Of a stretch of 64,000 nt of DNA, positions 25,711-33,491 are shown piece by piece. The DNA comes from Cohnella sp. WQ 127256. GTDB taxonomy: Bacteria > Bacillota > Bacilli > Paenibacillales > Paenibacillaceae. The stretch lies in assembly GCF_024519285.1 (NCBI RefSeq), contig NZ_JAMZCY010000011.1, positions 62,001 to 126,000 of the forward strand. The letters are read 5' to 3'. Within the stretch, counting starts at the first letter, position 1. Each line of letters starts with the position of its first letter. The position numbers and the translations under genes were made by a program. Under the pieces are notes generated by a model, which was given only the letters and a program-made list of their open reading frames with translations, ran no database searches and had not been told where the DNA came from.

Positions 25711-26699
25711 TAGGAAAAGGGGTCGTTTTTACTGAAAAGCTGAAGGTAGCCTATCAAGATGTCAGCATACCTGCTCCACAAGATGATGAGATGATGATAG
25801 ACATTGAGCATTCTTGGATTAGCAATGGAACGGAGTCCTCTTTTCTCCGAGGGGAGAGAACAGATGGGGAAACACCGTTCAGGAATGGAGATCCGCTCCC
25901 TTTTCCACTAGTAGCAGGGTATCAGAAGGTGGGCACAATCACTTCACTGGGCAAAAATGTGCAAGGCTTTACATTGGGTGAGCGAGTCTTTGCTACGATA
26001 AGCAAGGTAAATGGGATGTTTGATTCGACTGGAGGACATGTCAGTCCTGCTGTCACCCATGAAAGCCAGGTATGGAAGCTACCGACTAATGCTGATCCTA
26101 TTGCTTATTCCGGGCTCGTACTGACTCAGGTGGGTTATAACTGTGGCATGTGTCCACCCGTTAACAAAGGCGATTATGCAGTCGTTATCGGAGATGGGAT
26201 GGTTGGGCAATGGGCTGCCCAAACTCTCATGCATCGTGGAGCTCATGTCATTGTACTGGGTAGACATAATGACCGCTTGGACTTACTCCCTGAAGATATT
26301 CATAAAGTGAATACGAAAAGTTCTTCTATTAAAGAAGCTCTACAGGATGTTATTACGGGTACATTCTCGATCATTGTGGATACGGTGGGATCATTAGCAA
26401 CGGTAACAGAATTAATTTCATTAGCGCAGTACGGCTGTCACTTAGTTTCGGCTGGATTTCTCGGCGAGGATGGTCGAATTGATATCCAAATGCTGCGCAC
26501 CAAAAAAGTCACCTTGCATTGTCCATCCGGTTGGAGCCAAGAAGCTATGGATGAGACCTTGCAAGGGATCACAGAAGGTTGGCTTCAAACCACATCACTT
26601 ATTACACATCGCTTTCCTGTCGAACAGGCAAAGGAAGCATGGGATTTAATATTGGATTCGAAACAGGCGAAGCTTGGCGTTATTTTAGATTGGACTTGA
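25707..26699 (+). CDS. MDR superfamily dehydrogenase, partner of preceding gene
   Basis: 330 residues. The GroES-like domain (SWISNGTESSFLRGE, PLVAGYQKVGTI) and Rossmann domain (VVIGDGMVGQWAAQTL, VIVLGRHNDR) resemble the BchC-like branch of the superfamily. Structural zinc cysteines are lacking, although a CGMC pair occurs about residue 147. Function is not established; the coupling to 24730-25710 implies a joint oxidation of a sugar derivative. The last 190 bases are the intact version of the relic at 5578-5712. Confidence 0.78.
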   Translation: MIGKGVVFTEKLKVAYQDVSIPAPQDDEMMIDIEHSWISNGTESSFLRGERTDGETPFRNGDPLPFPLVAGYQKVGTITSLGKNVQGFTLGERVFATISKVNGMFDSTGGHVSPAVTHESQVWKLPTNADPIAYSGLVLTQVGYNCGMCPPVNKGDYAVVIGDGMVGQWAAQTLMHRGAHVIVLGRHNDRLDLLPEDIHKVNTKSSSIKEALQDVITGTFSIIVDTVGSLATVTELISLAQYGCHLVSAGFLGEDGRIDIQMLRTKKVTLHCPSGWSQEAMDETLQGITEGWLQTTSLITHRFPVEQAKEAWDLILDSKQAKLGVILDWT

Positions 26700-26754
26700 T
26701 AGAGATCGACCAATCATTTAGATATTGAGCCGCAGATTTCTTACAGAAAACACA

Positions 26755-26796
26755 AAACGCCACTCCATTCTCCTTTGAGGAGAACGAGTGGCGTTT
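26755..26796. terminator. Terminator after dehydrogenase pair
   Basis: AAACGCCACTC (26755-26765) pairs with GAGTGGCGTTT (26786-26796), with an inner TTCTCC/GGAGAA stem. Strong hairpin with flanking A and T runs, probably bidirectional. Confidence 0.85.
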
Positions 26797-26852
26797 GCTT
26801 CACATCCGAGTTTGTAATTTGCTGTTATCTTATCATGAATGCAAGACAACTT

Positions 26853-27044
26853 CTATAATGAAATAGCGGCTTTATCGTCAGCAGCCCATTGAGCCCAAAG
26901 CTGCTCATCCGCATCCAGAAATCCAGAATTTGCACGAACATCTAAATGTTCATCCACTCCAAATAACCGCAGAATGCGATGATTATTACGGCTTCTCGCT
27001 TCTTTGATGATCCGTTGTACATTCGGTCCGTTATGAAGCGATTG
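26853..27044 (-). pseudogene. 3' remnant of an unrecognised gene
   Basis: A 63-codon minus-strand frame with protein-like composition (RIIKEARSRNNHRILRLFGV, VRANSGFLDADEQLWAQWAA) ending in a proper stop. It has no start codon or ribosome site and is cut off at 27044 close to the terminator of the regulator gene. I do not recognise the family. The remaining bases of this 400-base gap hold only the two flanking terminators. Confidence 0.5.
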
Positions 27045-27065
27045 TATTTATAGCTAAACAGACTA

Positions 27066-27095
27066 TAAACCCGCCATGTTTAATTGGCGGGTTTA
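27066..27095 (-). terminator. Terminator of the GntR/LacI regulator gene
   Basis: TAAACCCGCCA (27066-27076) and TGGCGGGTTTA (27085-27095) form a perfect 11-base stem a few bases after the regulator stop, followed by a T-rich stretch on the minus strand. Confidence 0.88.
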
Positions 27096-27099
27096 TTAA

Positions 27100-28236
27100 C
27101 TACAATATCACTTGCCGAACACTTCCACGTTCAATAATCTGTGTAGGAAGCTTAACGCTTTCAATTCTGCTACCCTCTGAGGCCATCTTCTGAAGGAGTA
27201 AATCGAAAGCTTTTTTGCCTAATTCCTCTGGGGACTTCATTACAGTCGTTAGCGAAACTCTGCCCACTCTTGAAATCATCAGGTCTGTAAATCCGACTAC
27301 GGATAAGTCTTCCGGAATTTTACGACCTAATTCTTCGGCTATATTCATCACTTGAATGGCGACTAAGTCATTCGAACAGAATAGAGCCGTCATCTCTGGG
27401 TTCTGCTCAAAAAAACGAGCTAATTTGCTAGAATCCTTCTGTTCGTTATCCCAATCCGAGATGATGGCATTGATCATAAAGGGGATCTCGGCATCAAGCT
27501 GAGCTTGAATAAATCCATAATAGCGGTCTTCCCTGCTCATGATGCCCGAAATCGGCTCAGAAATAAAACCTACATTACGGTGTCCTTTGTCGATTAAATA
27601 CTTGGTCATCTCGTAAGCACCCTGGAAATGATCATGGTAGATCGCCGTAATGTCCACTTCACGAAACACCCGGTCGATAATAACGACTGGAAAATCGTTC
27701 AGATGGAGCCGTAATACTTCTTGCCCACACATCCTCCGCTCACCCGGAAATAGCACAATCCCCCGTACCCTTCCCCCGCTGCTAACCTCCCTTAAGATTT
27801 CGTCCTCTTGCTCAAGATCGTTACCCGTCACTCGGATGAGTACTTCCCAACCATGGAAAGCTCCTTCCTGTAGAAACGCAGTAACAACCAAGCCAATAAA
27901 CTCATCCAGCATAGGAACAACAATGACGACCGCTTGCTGGGGCACCAGCGACATTCCTGACAGGGATGCATTTTTAAGCATAGTCTCTGTATTCTCTGCA
28001 AGGAAAGTCCCTCTTCGAGGCAAGCGATAGAGAATACCTTCCTTGGCGAGAAGCTCGAGAGCCTGTTTGCTTGTTCTTCGGCTTACGCCAAATAGATCGG
28101 CAAGCTCTCCCTCTGACGGAACCGGGTCATGAGGCTTCAGTTGTCTTTCAACAATTAAAGCCATTACCTTCTGACGCATTTGCTCATATAACGCGATAGG
28201 TCCTTTAATCAGCTGTTCCTTTATGTTTTTGTGCAT
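27100..28236 (-). CDS. GntR-HTH/LacI-effector transcriptional regulator (AraR type)
   Basis: 378 residues: N-terminal winged GntR helix-turn-helix (ALYEQMRQKVMALIVERQL, VPSEGELADLFGVSRRTSKQ, about residues 15-70) fused to a periplasmic-binding-protein-like effector domain of the LacI family (VVIVVPMLDEFIG, GIVLFPGERR, VVIIDRVF, FCSNDLVAIQVMN, VVGFTD). This architecture is that of AraR-like sugar repressors. It is the last gene of the 27.1-33.3 kb minus-strand group and has its own promoter with a perfect palindrome at 28261-28273, indicating autoregulation. A related palindrome lies in the promoter at 33302-33330, so it is the likely repressor of the preceding operon. Confidence 0.92.
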   Translation of the reverse strand: MHKNIKEQLIKGPIALYEQMRQKVMALIVERQLKPHDPVPSEGELADLFGVSRRTSKQALELLAKEGILYRLPRRGTFLAENTETMLKNASLSGMSLVPQQAVVIVVPMLDEFIGLVVTAFLQEGAFHGWEVLIRVTGNDLEQEDEILREVSSGGRVRGIVLFPGERRMCGQEVLRLHLNDFPVVIIDRVFREVDITAIYHDHFQGAYEMTKYLIDKGHRNVGFISEPISGIMSREDRYYGFIQAQLDAEIPFMINAIISDWDNEQKDSSKLARFFEQNPEMTALFCSNDLVAIQVMNIAEELGRKIPEDLSVVGFTDLMISRVGRVSLTTVMKSPEELGKKAFDLLLQKMASEGSRIESVKLPTQIIERGSVRQVIL

Positions 28237-28260
28237 ATCCGCTCATCCTTCATCAGCAAT

Positions 28261-28299
28261 GTATCACTGATACTAACATAATGCTTCTGGATCGACTAA
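28261..28299 (-). promoter_or_regulatory. Promoter and palindromic operator of the regulator gene
   Basis: GTATCACTGATAC at 28261-28273 is a perfect 6-1-6 palindrome, 25 bases before the regulator ATG. Upstream on the minus strand TTGATT and TATGTT are spaced 17 bases, the first overlapping the end of the isomerase gene. The palindrome falls at the expected start site, a classic repressor position. Confidence 0.65.
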
Positions 28300-29505
28300 T
28301 CAACGCAATTGCAGCAATTTCTCCGCATATCCGCTTTCCAAATACGCCTTCATCGGATCGGGGGCAATGCCCATTTCCTCACGAACAGCATGTAGGAGCG
28401 GCGTCGGATCTTGTTCGAAAGCCTCTCTGACGACCGCTTCCGCAGCAAGAACGTCACCGCGATCTTGCGCTTCTGCTAGCAAATCCCAATTAACAAGCAA
28501 TGCCTTGACATATTGGTACTGAACATTGAGTACGGAACGGATCATGGCAGGAATCTTCGGCTCGATATTATGACTTTGGTCAATCATATAGGCGATATTT
28601 CGGGCATTTTCTTGAACAAGCGGATGAGCTTGATCTCGTTCTGCTGATAAGATCTGATGGAAGATTAGGAAGAGCTCGTAAGGGTTCATCGATCCAACGA
28701 TAAGATCATCGTCCGCATATTTACGAGCATTGAAATGAAAGCCTCCAAGCCGCCTCTCGTCTAGTAAATAAGCGACGATATGCTCCACGTTCGTACCTTG
28801 GGCATGATGTCCGGTGTCCACCAGCACCTCTGCCTGAGGTCCTAGCTTATGAGCCAATTGATACGCCATTCCCCAGTCTGCCAGATCCGTATGATAGAAG
28901 GCCGGCTCAAAAAATTTGTATTCGATCAGCATACGCATGTGAGGATCCATTGACCGGTACATCTCCGCAAGCGCTTCCTCCATGTACCCTTTTCTCCTTC
29001 TAAGATCAGCCTGTCCTGGATAATTCGTACCGTCTGCAAACCACAAGCTGATATCTCGGGACTTTACGGCCCTTGCGACGTCCACGCACTCAATCAGATG
29101 GGCAACGGCTTTGCTTCTTACTCTCGAATCATGGTTACATATACTGCCCAGCATGTAATCTTCATCCTGAAATAAATTCGGGTTAACGGCTCCAATAGTA
29201 ATACCCAAAGAAGCTGCCCTGTTACTTAATTGGCTATAGTCGTCGACCTTGTCCCACGGAATGTGAATGGCTACACTTGGGCATAGTCCCGTTACTTCAT
29301 GTACCTTAGCTGCATCCTGTATTCTCTCATCCACTGTACGGGCTGCTCCAGGCTGCTTAAATGTTCTGAATCGCGTCCCTTGATCGCTATATCCCCATGA
29401 GGGCGTCTCGATTTGCAGCATTTTCAGCTTTTCTTTGATTCCATTCAGCGAGATGCCTCTGTCCTGCTGCCGTTTCTCAAACTCCTGATAAGCCCTGTCC
29501 AACAT
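28300..29505 (-). CDS. rhaI: L-rhamnose isomerase, RhaI type (Pseudomonas stutzeri-like)
   Basis: 401-residue TIM-barrel metalloenzyme interconverting L-rhamnose and L-rhamnulose. It follows the RhaI branch rather than E. coli RhaA: ETPSWGYSDQGTRF (about residue 35), SVAIHIPWDKVDDY, LWFADGTNYPGQ, IEYKFFEPAFYHTD with the metal-binding Glu, VDTGHHAQGTN and GGFHFNARKYADDDL, MIDQSHNIEPKI. Family knowledge: members also act on D-allose/D-psicose and other aldoses. GAGGTGAAGG precedes the ATG, and 12 bases separate it from the epimerase gene. No rhamnulokinase or rhamnulose-phosphate aldolase is present in the window, so the next steps are encoded elsewhere or the real substrate is another sugar. 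Confidence 0.88.
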   Translation of the reverse strand: MLDRAYQEFEKRQQDRGISLNGIKEKLKMLQIETPSWGYSDQGTRFRTFKQPGAARTVDERIQDAAKVHEVTGLCPSVAIHIPWDKVDDYSQLSNRAASLGITIGAVNPNLFQDEDYMLGSICNHDSRVRSKAVAHLIECVDVARAVKSRDISLWFADGTNYPGQADLRRRKGYMEEALAEMYRSMDPHMRMLIEYKFFEPAFYHTDLADWGMAYQLAHKLGPQAEVLVDTGHHAQGTNVEHIVAYLLDERRLGGFHFNARKYADDDLIVGSMNPYELFLIFHQILSAERDQAHPLVQENARNIAYMIDQSHNIEPKIPAMIRSVLNVQYQYVKALLVNWDLLAEAQDRGDVLAAEAVVREAFEQDPTPLLHAVREEMGIAPDPMKAYLESGYAEKLLQLR

Positions 29506-29517
29506 ATCGCCTTCACC

Positions 29518-30183
29518 TCACGTAATATACTCGCGGAACTGCTCCGTCAATTCGTATAAATCCTGATCCTTCTTAAAAATACTCGAGGTGCCTGCCACGA
29601 ATATATCCGCACCCGCCAAGCGCATTTTCTGCGCATTCTCACAGCTAACGTTGCCATCTACTTCAATCTCGATATGCGAATGGTCGTTTTGTTGAAGATA
29701 TTGCTTCAATTTATGGATCTTTCCTAGAGTGGCAGGGACAAGCTTCTGACCAGCGAACCCCGGATTAACCGTCATAATCAATACGATATCGATATCGTCA
29801 AGAATATCGTCTAGCGTATAAATCGGTGTGGAAGGATTTAAAGCGACCGAAACCTTGGCCCCCGTGTCTCTAATCCGCTGAAGCGTTCGTTGCAGATGAA
29901 TCGTGGCTTCCTGATGGACCGATACGATATCACCAGGACGAATCGTGAAGATCGGAAGAAAATCCTCTGGCCGGTTGATCATCAGGTGAATATCGAACGG
30001 GATGTCCGTCATCTCTCTGACACTATTCATAAAGTCTGGACCGAGGGTAAAATTAGGCACGAAGCTACCATCCATGATGTCCACGTGTAAATAATCAACA
30101 CGCGCCCGCTCCAATGCTCTTATCGTTGTCTCCAAATTTCTGAAATCTGCGCACATGATAGACGGTGATATTCTGCCTCCCAT
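29518..30183 (-). CDS. Ribulose-phosphate 3-epimerase family protein (Rpe/AlsE-like)
   Basis: 221-residue TIM barrel. ISPSIMCADF at the start, HVDIMDGSFVPNFTLGP (metal His/Asp), DIHLMINRPEDF, LIMTVNPGFAGQKL and IEVDGNVSCENA (second catalytic Asp) are the epimerase motifs. Reaction: C3 epimerisation of a ketose phosphate, either ribulose-5-phosphate/xylulose-5-phosphate or allulose-6-phosphate/fructose-6-phosphate. As a catabolic-operon copy next to an isomerase it is probably not the housekeeping Rpe. AAGGAGGTG precedes the ATG. Confidence 0.9.
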   Translation of the reverse strand: MGGRISPSIMCADFRNLETTIRALERARVDYLHVDIMDGSFVPNFTLGPDFMNSVREMTDIPFDIHLMINRPEDFLPIFTIRPGDIVSVHQEATIHLQRTLQRIRDTGAKVSVALNPSTPIYTLDDILDDIDIVLIMTVNPGFAGQKLVPATLGKIHKLKQYLQQNDHSHIEIEVDGNVSCENAQKMRLAGADIFVAGTSSIFKKDQDLYELTEQFREYIT

Positions 30184-30209
30184 AACTGCACCTCCTTATC
30201 TATTAAGGC

Positions 30210-31250
30210 TTACGGTTGCACGATAACCCGCATCCCGACATGATCTTCTGCCGCGCTTATCGCTTGGTTAATCTCATCAAGGGGATACCGATGAGAGATA
30301 TAACGCTTCATATCAATAACGCCGGAGCCGATTAAATCAATTGCTTTCTGATGATGAGCAGGTAATGAACCGTGCGCCCCGTGAACGAACAGCTCTTTGT
30401 AATGAATAATATTGGTATCTAGCGTAACCATCGATTTCCCCTTAGGTAGACCGCCGAAGAAGTTCACCCGTGCGCGATTTTTCGCCATATAGATCGCATC
30501 TACCTGTGCTTCCGGTGACGGGTTCGAAGTGATGACCACGTCTGCTCCCAGTCCGCCCGTTTCCTCCAATACCCGTTCGATGGCGTTCTCCTCAGATGAA
30601 CAGATATAAGCATGTGCACCGAACTGCTTTGCCGTCTCCAGCCGGGGTCTGGAACGTTGCACGAGGATCACCTTCGTGGCACCCATCAGCTTCGCAACCT
30701 CTATAATCATGCAGCCGATCGGACCTGCACCGATAACAACGACTGAATCCCCCAGCTTAATGTTCGATAGCTCCAAGGCATTTAGAACGCAAGCGAGCGG
30801 TTCGGCCAGAGCGGCCTCCTCATAGGAGATATGATCCGGTATCTTGTGGATCGGACCGTAATTCACCATCGTCTTGTTCAGAAGTACATATTCTGCGAAG
30901 CTGCCCGCGAATTGGTAGCCCATAGCATAGTTAATCTGGCAATTGTTACCGATTCCAGCCTCGCAGAAGATACATTCCCCGCAGGGTACGTCCGCACCCA
31001 GAGAAATTCGATCTCCTATTTTGAACTTTGTTACATTTTGGCCTAATTCAACAATCCGTCCCGCAGACTCATGTCCAAGCACTTGCGGAAGTGTCACCCT
31101 GTTATTCCCATGGCGGAATATCCGGATATCCGAACCGCAGATACCCACAGCCTCGACCTTCATCAGAATACTGTCCTCATCTACGGATGGTCTTTCCACT
31201 TCCTTTACGACCATTTGCTCTAATTGCTCTAAAACAGCTGCTTTCATCAT
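30210..31250 (-). CDS. Zinc-dependent sugar/polyol dehydrogenase
   Basis: 346 residues, medium-chain dehydrogenase: catalytic zinc ligands in GICGSDIRIF and LGHESAG, structural zinc cysteines in PCGECIFCEAGIGNNC, E in EPLACVLNA, and Rossmann VVIGAGPIGCMIIEVAKLMG. Likely NAD-dependent oxidation of a polyol or sugar alcohol phosphate. Start is ATG 31250 (ATGA overlap with the preceding gene) or the adjacent ATG 31247, which is better spaced from GGAGAAGG. Confidence 0.88.
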   Translation of the reverse strand: MMKAAVLEQLEQMVVKEVERPSVDEDSILMKVEAVGICGSDIRIFRHGNNRVTLPQVLGHESAGRIVELGQNVTKFKIGDRISLGADVPCGECIFCEAGIGNNCQINYAMGYQFAGSFAEYVLLNKTMVNYGPIHKIPDHISYEEAALAEPLACVLNALELSNIKLGDSVVVIGAGPIGCMIIEVAKLMGATKVILVQRSRPRLETAKQFGAHAYICSSEENAIERVLEETGGLGADVVITSNPSPEAQVDAIYMAKNRARVNFFGGLPKGKSMVTLDTNIIHYKELFVHGAHGSLPAHHQKAIDLIGSGVIDMKRYISHRYPLDEINQAISAAEDHVGMRVIVQP

Positions 31251-32317
31251 TTATCCTTCTCCACCTTTATGGATTCGTTAGAATTGACATACATGACTTT
31301 GTTAAAGAAACCTTTACGGTCACGCATCATAACCATTCCCTCATAGACCCCCTCAAGCGCAAGCTTGTGGCTAATGAGGGGCTTCAAATCCAGCTTGCCC
31401 GCTGCCATATAATCGACGGCTAGCTTCCACTCGTTCCTTGGAATGTCCGAGTAGGAGGAATTCCAAGTGCCGCTTAGCGTAAGCTGCTTACGGAGAATTT
31501 CCCAATAGCCTTCCTGTGTCAGGCTCATGCCCCCGGTTGGATTGCCCATCAACACTACCTTACCTAGGTTCCGCGTTGACTTCAGACAATTTTCCCATGA
31601 AACCGCGCTTCCGGCTCCCTCTACCGATACATCTACGCCTCGTCCTGTTAGCCCGTATACCCACTTCTGTATGTCGCCCTGTAAGGGATTGCATACATCG
31701 GGGAACCCCAGACCTACGGCAAAATCAAGCTTAGCTGGATCAATATCTGCAAGCAATACACGGGATGCCCCCCAGGCTCTGGCCCACAATGCCAGCATCA
31801 TGCCAATCGGACCGGCTCCGCTGATCAGAACCTGATCGCCGATGCCAATTCCAGCTTGCCGCAAAGCATGTACGGCTACTGCCGCAGGCTCAACCATGGC
31901 TAATTCCTCATAGGACAACGTATCGGGCGCAGCGACCAAATTCCATATTGGGATGCAGATGAATTCAGCGAAAGCACCATCTCGCCGCGAACCCATGTAA
32001 TCGTAGTCCTCACACTGGGCGAATTCACCAATCTCGCAAGAAGCGCATTTGCGACAAGGCAGCAAAGGAAAGACTGCTGCTCTTCTTCCGATCCAGCTGG
32101 GATCAACACCTTTTCCCGCTTGTACGACTATCCCGGAGAATTCATGCCCGGGTATTGTGGGAAATCGGTAGGTTCCCTTAGTAAATACCCGCGGAATGTC
32201 GGATCCGCAGACCCCACATGCTTTGATCTGCAGAAGTACTTCGCCCTCTTTAGGTGTGGGAGTCTCGACTTCCTCCACGCGCAAATCTCCGAGTCCATGC
32301 AGTACGCAGCCCTTCAT
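31247..32317 (-). CDS. Galactitol-1-phosphate 5-dehydrogenase-like zinc dehydrogenase
   Basis: 356 residues resembling GatD. Features: GVCGSDIPRVF, IPGHEFSG, structural cysteines PCRKCASCEIGEFAQC, the DYDYMGSRRDGAFAEF segment typical of GatD, and Rossmann ISGAGPIGMMLALWARAWG. In GatD this oxidises galactitol-1-phosphate to tagatose-6-phosphate with NAD. Without a phosphotransferase system here, the substrate may be another sugar or sugar phosphate. GGAGGAGGAAGG precedes the ATG; it overlaps the next dehydrogenase by four bases. Confidence 0.86.
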   Translation of the reverse strand: MKGCVLHGLGDLRVEEVETPTPKEGEVLLQIKACGVCGSDIPRVFTKGTYRFPTIPGHEFSGIVVQAGKGVDPSWIGRRAAVFPLLPCRKCASCEIGEFAQCEDYDYMGSRRDGAFAEFICIPIWNLVAAPDTLSYEELAMVEPAAVAVHALRQAGIGIGDQVLISGAGPIGMMLALWARAWGASRVLLADIDPAKLDFAVGLGFPDVCNPLQGDIQKWVYGLTGRGVDVSVEGAGSAVSWENCLKSTRNLGKVVLMGNPTGGMSLTQEGYWEILRKQLTLSGTWNSSYSDIPRNEWKLAVDYMAAGKLDLKPLISHKLALEGVYEGMVMMRDRKGFFNKVMYVNSNESIKVEKDK

Positions 32318-32348
32318 CCTTCCTCCTCCAATCTTATATCCGTGCTAC

Positions 32349-33248
32349 TTAGTTCTTGATAAATTGGCGCCAGTAGTTTACCGACTCTATGTGATCTTGG
32401 ATAATCCTGAATTCAGTCGACCACGCTTCCCGATGGGAAAGCTCGAAGATAATTTCCGCATCCGTTGCACCCGATTGTTCAATGGCTTCGATCAATGGCT
32501 CACCATGAATGATGCCGAGCTTATTGTATTCTTCCGTGAATGGCCAATGCCGACTGTGGTCCTTCTCAGTTTGCTGGATATGGATGATTGGCGAGACGCT
32601 GCCGAGCTCCCTAACCCACCGATACGGATCCCGATCATTCGGATGGGGAGCGTGCCCTACGTCCAGACATACCTTGAAGGGAATTCCGGCGCCATCGTTT
32701 AATCTCGCCAATAGCTCCTTGGTATCCTCGACCGTATTCGCCATTTCCCGCGGAATAGACATCGGCTCGAAATTCAAATATTCCATGCCAAGCTCCTTAC
32801 AGTACCAGCTAAGCTCCTGCCAATTCTTAATCCCTTCTTCGATGATATATTCCCTGCGCTGAACATCGTCATAATCAGCAAAGGTGAGTATGCCAAAGTG
32901 ACTTCCTGTCGTTCTCGCTCCCATCTGAACAGAGATATCTGCGAATCTCTTAAACCAGTTCAACCATGCTTTGCGGATATCCGCATCCGGGTGCATGAAG
33001 TGATTAACACGCGTGAATGCACTCGTAAACGTACTCGTGATTGCAAGATCGTGCTTCTGTGTACACACATTGATCCTCTCTACTTGGCGGTCCACAATGT
33101 CAGGAGGTAGAAAGACGTTCAACAAATCGGCGACGAATTGAACGTATTTGATCCCTAAATCTTCAGCTACAATACGCGTCCACACTTCAGGCTCAACATA
33201 CTTATTGATTGCAAAACCAAGGTTGATTCCCAGCTTTAAATGGGCCAT
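32349..33248 (-). CDS. Sugar phosphate isomerase/epimerase (xylose-isomerase-like TIM barrel)
   Basis: 299 residues of the AP-endonuclease 2/xylose-isomerase-like superfamily. The metal-site motifs are seen as LNFEPMSIPREM, KVCLDVGHAPHP, IIHIQQTEKDHSRHW and IIFELSHREAW, giving the Glu/Asp/His/Glu set. It probably isomerises or epimerises a short sugar or its phosphate (family includes erythrulose-phosphate epimerases and related enzymes). Start at ATG 33248, with GGAG 7 bases upstream; a TTG 21 bases earlier lacks a site. First gene of the operon, directly behind the operator-containing promoter. Confidence 0.85.
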   Translation of the reverse strand: MAHLKLGINLGFAINKYVEPEVWTRIVAEDLGIKYVQFVADLLNVFLPPDIVDRQVERINVCTQKHDLAITSTFTSAFTRVNHFMHPDADIRKAWLNWFKRFADISVQMGARTTGSHFGILTFADYDDVQRREYIIEEGIKNWQELSWYCKELGMEYLNFEPMSIPREMANTVEDTKELLARLNDGAGIPFKVCLDVGHAPHPNDRDPYRWVRELGSVSPIIHIQQTEKDHSRHWPFTEEYNKLGIIHGEPLIEAIEQSGATDAEIIFELSHREAWSTEFRIIQDHIESVNYWRQFIKN

Positions 33249-33301
33249 TCCGACACTCCTCTGAATCAATTTATCATAATAGATATATACTGATACATTT
33301 A

Positions 33302-33330
33302 ATACTATTATGTGTCACTGATACATTCAA
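33302..33330 (-). promoter_or_regulatory. Operon promoter with operator between -35 and -10
   Basis: On the minus strand TTGAAT (33325-33330) and TAGTAT (33302-33307) are separated by exactly 17 bases. The spacer contains GTATCAGTGACAC (33312-33324), matching the palindrome before the regulator gene at 12 of 13 positions. A second half site TGATAC lies at 33291-33296, 28 bases away. Binding here would block RNA polymerase, so repression by the GntR/LacI protein is expected. Confidence 0.7.
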
Positions 33331-33431
33331 GGGGATTTAAAATAAAAATAATGATTATTAACTAAAACAATCGTGTGATCCGCCAAGCGCAGGAATATTC
33401 GGAGAAGGCAAACACAAGTACCAAAACGACA
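33331..33431. other. Intergenic between operon promoter and GH78 terminator
   Basis: AT-rich, no gene. It contains the palindrome AATAATGATTATT at 33347-33359, whose core resembles a Fur-family 7-1-7 box but could be chance in this composition. Confidence 0.3.
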
Positions 33432-33471
33432 AGAGAGACTCCAAGGTAAGTGCAGACTTGGAGTCCCTCTT
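33432..33471 (-). terminator. Terminator of GH78 copy 2
   Basis: AGAGAGACTCCAAG (33432-33445) pairs with CTTGGAGTCCCTCTT (33457-33471), 20 bases after the GH78 stop. Homologous to the hairpin at 2425-2464. Confidence 0.8.
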
Positions 33472-33491
33472 CATTAAAATCACAGCTAAGC

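Noticed and set aside
33347..33359. AATAATGATTATT palindrome resembling a Fur/PerR box
   Set aside because: The flanks do not extend the 7-1-7 consensus, the region is very AT-rich and nearby genes have no metal or stress role; kept only as a note.
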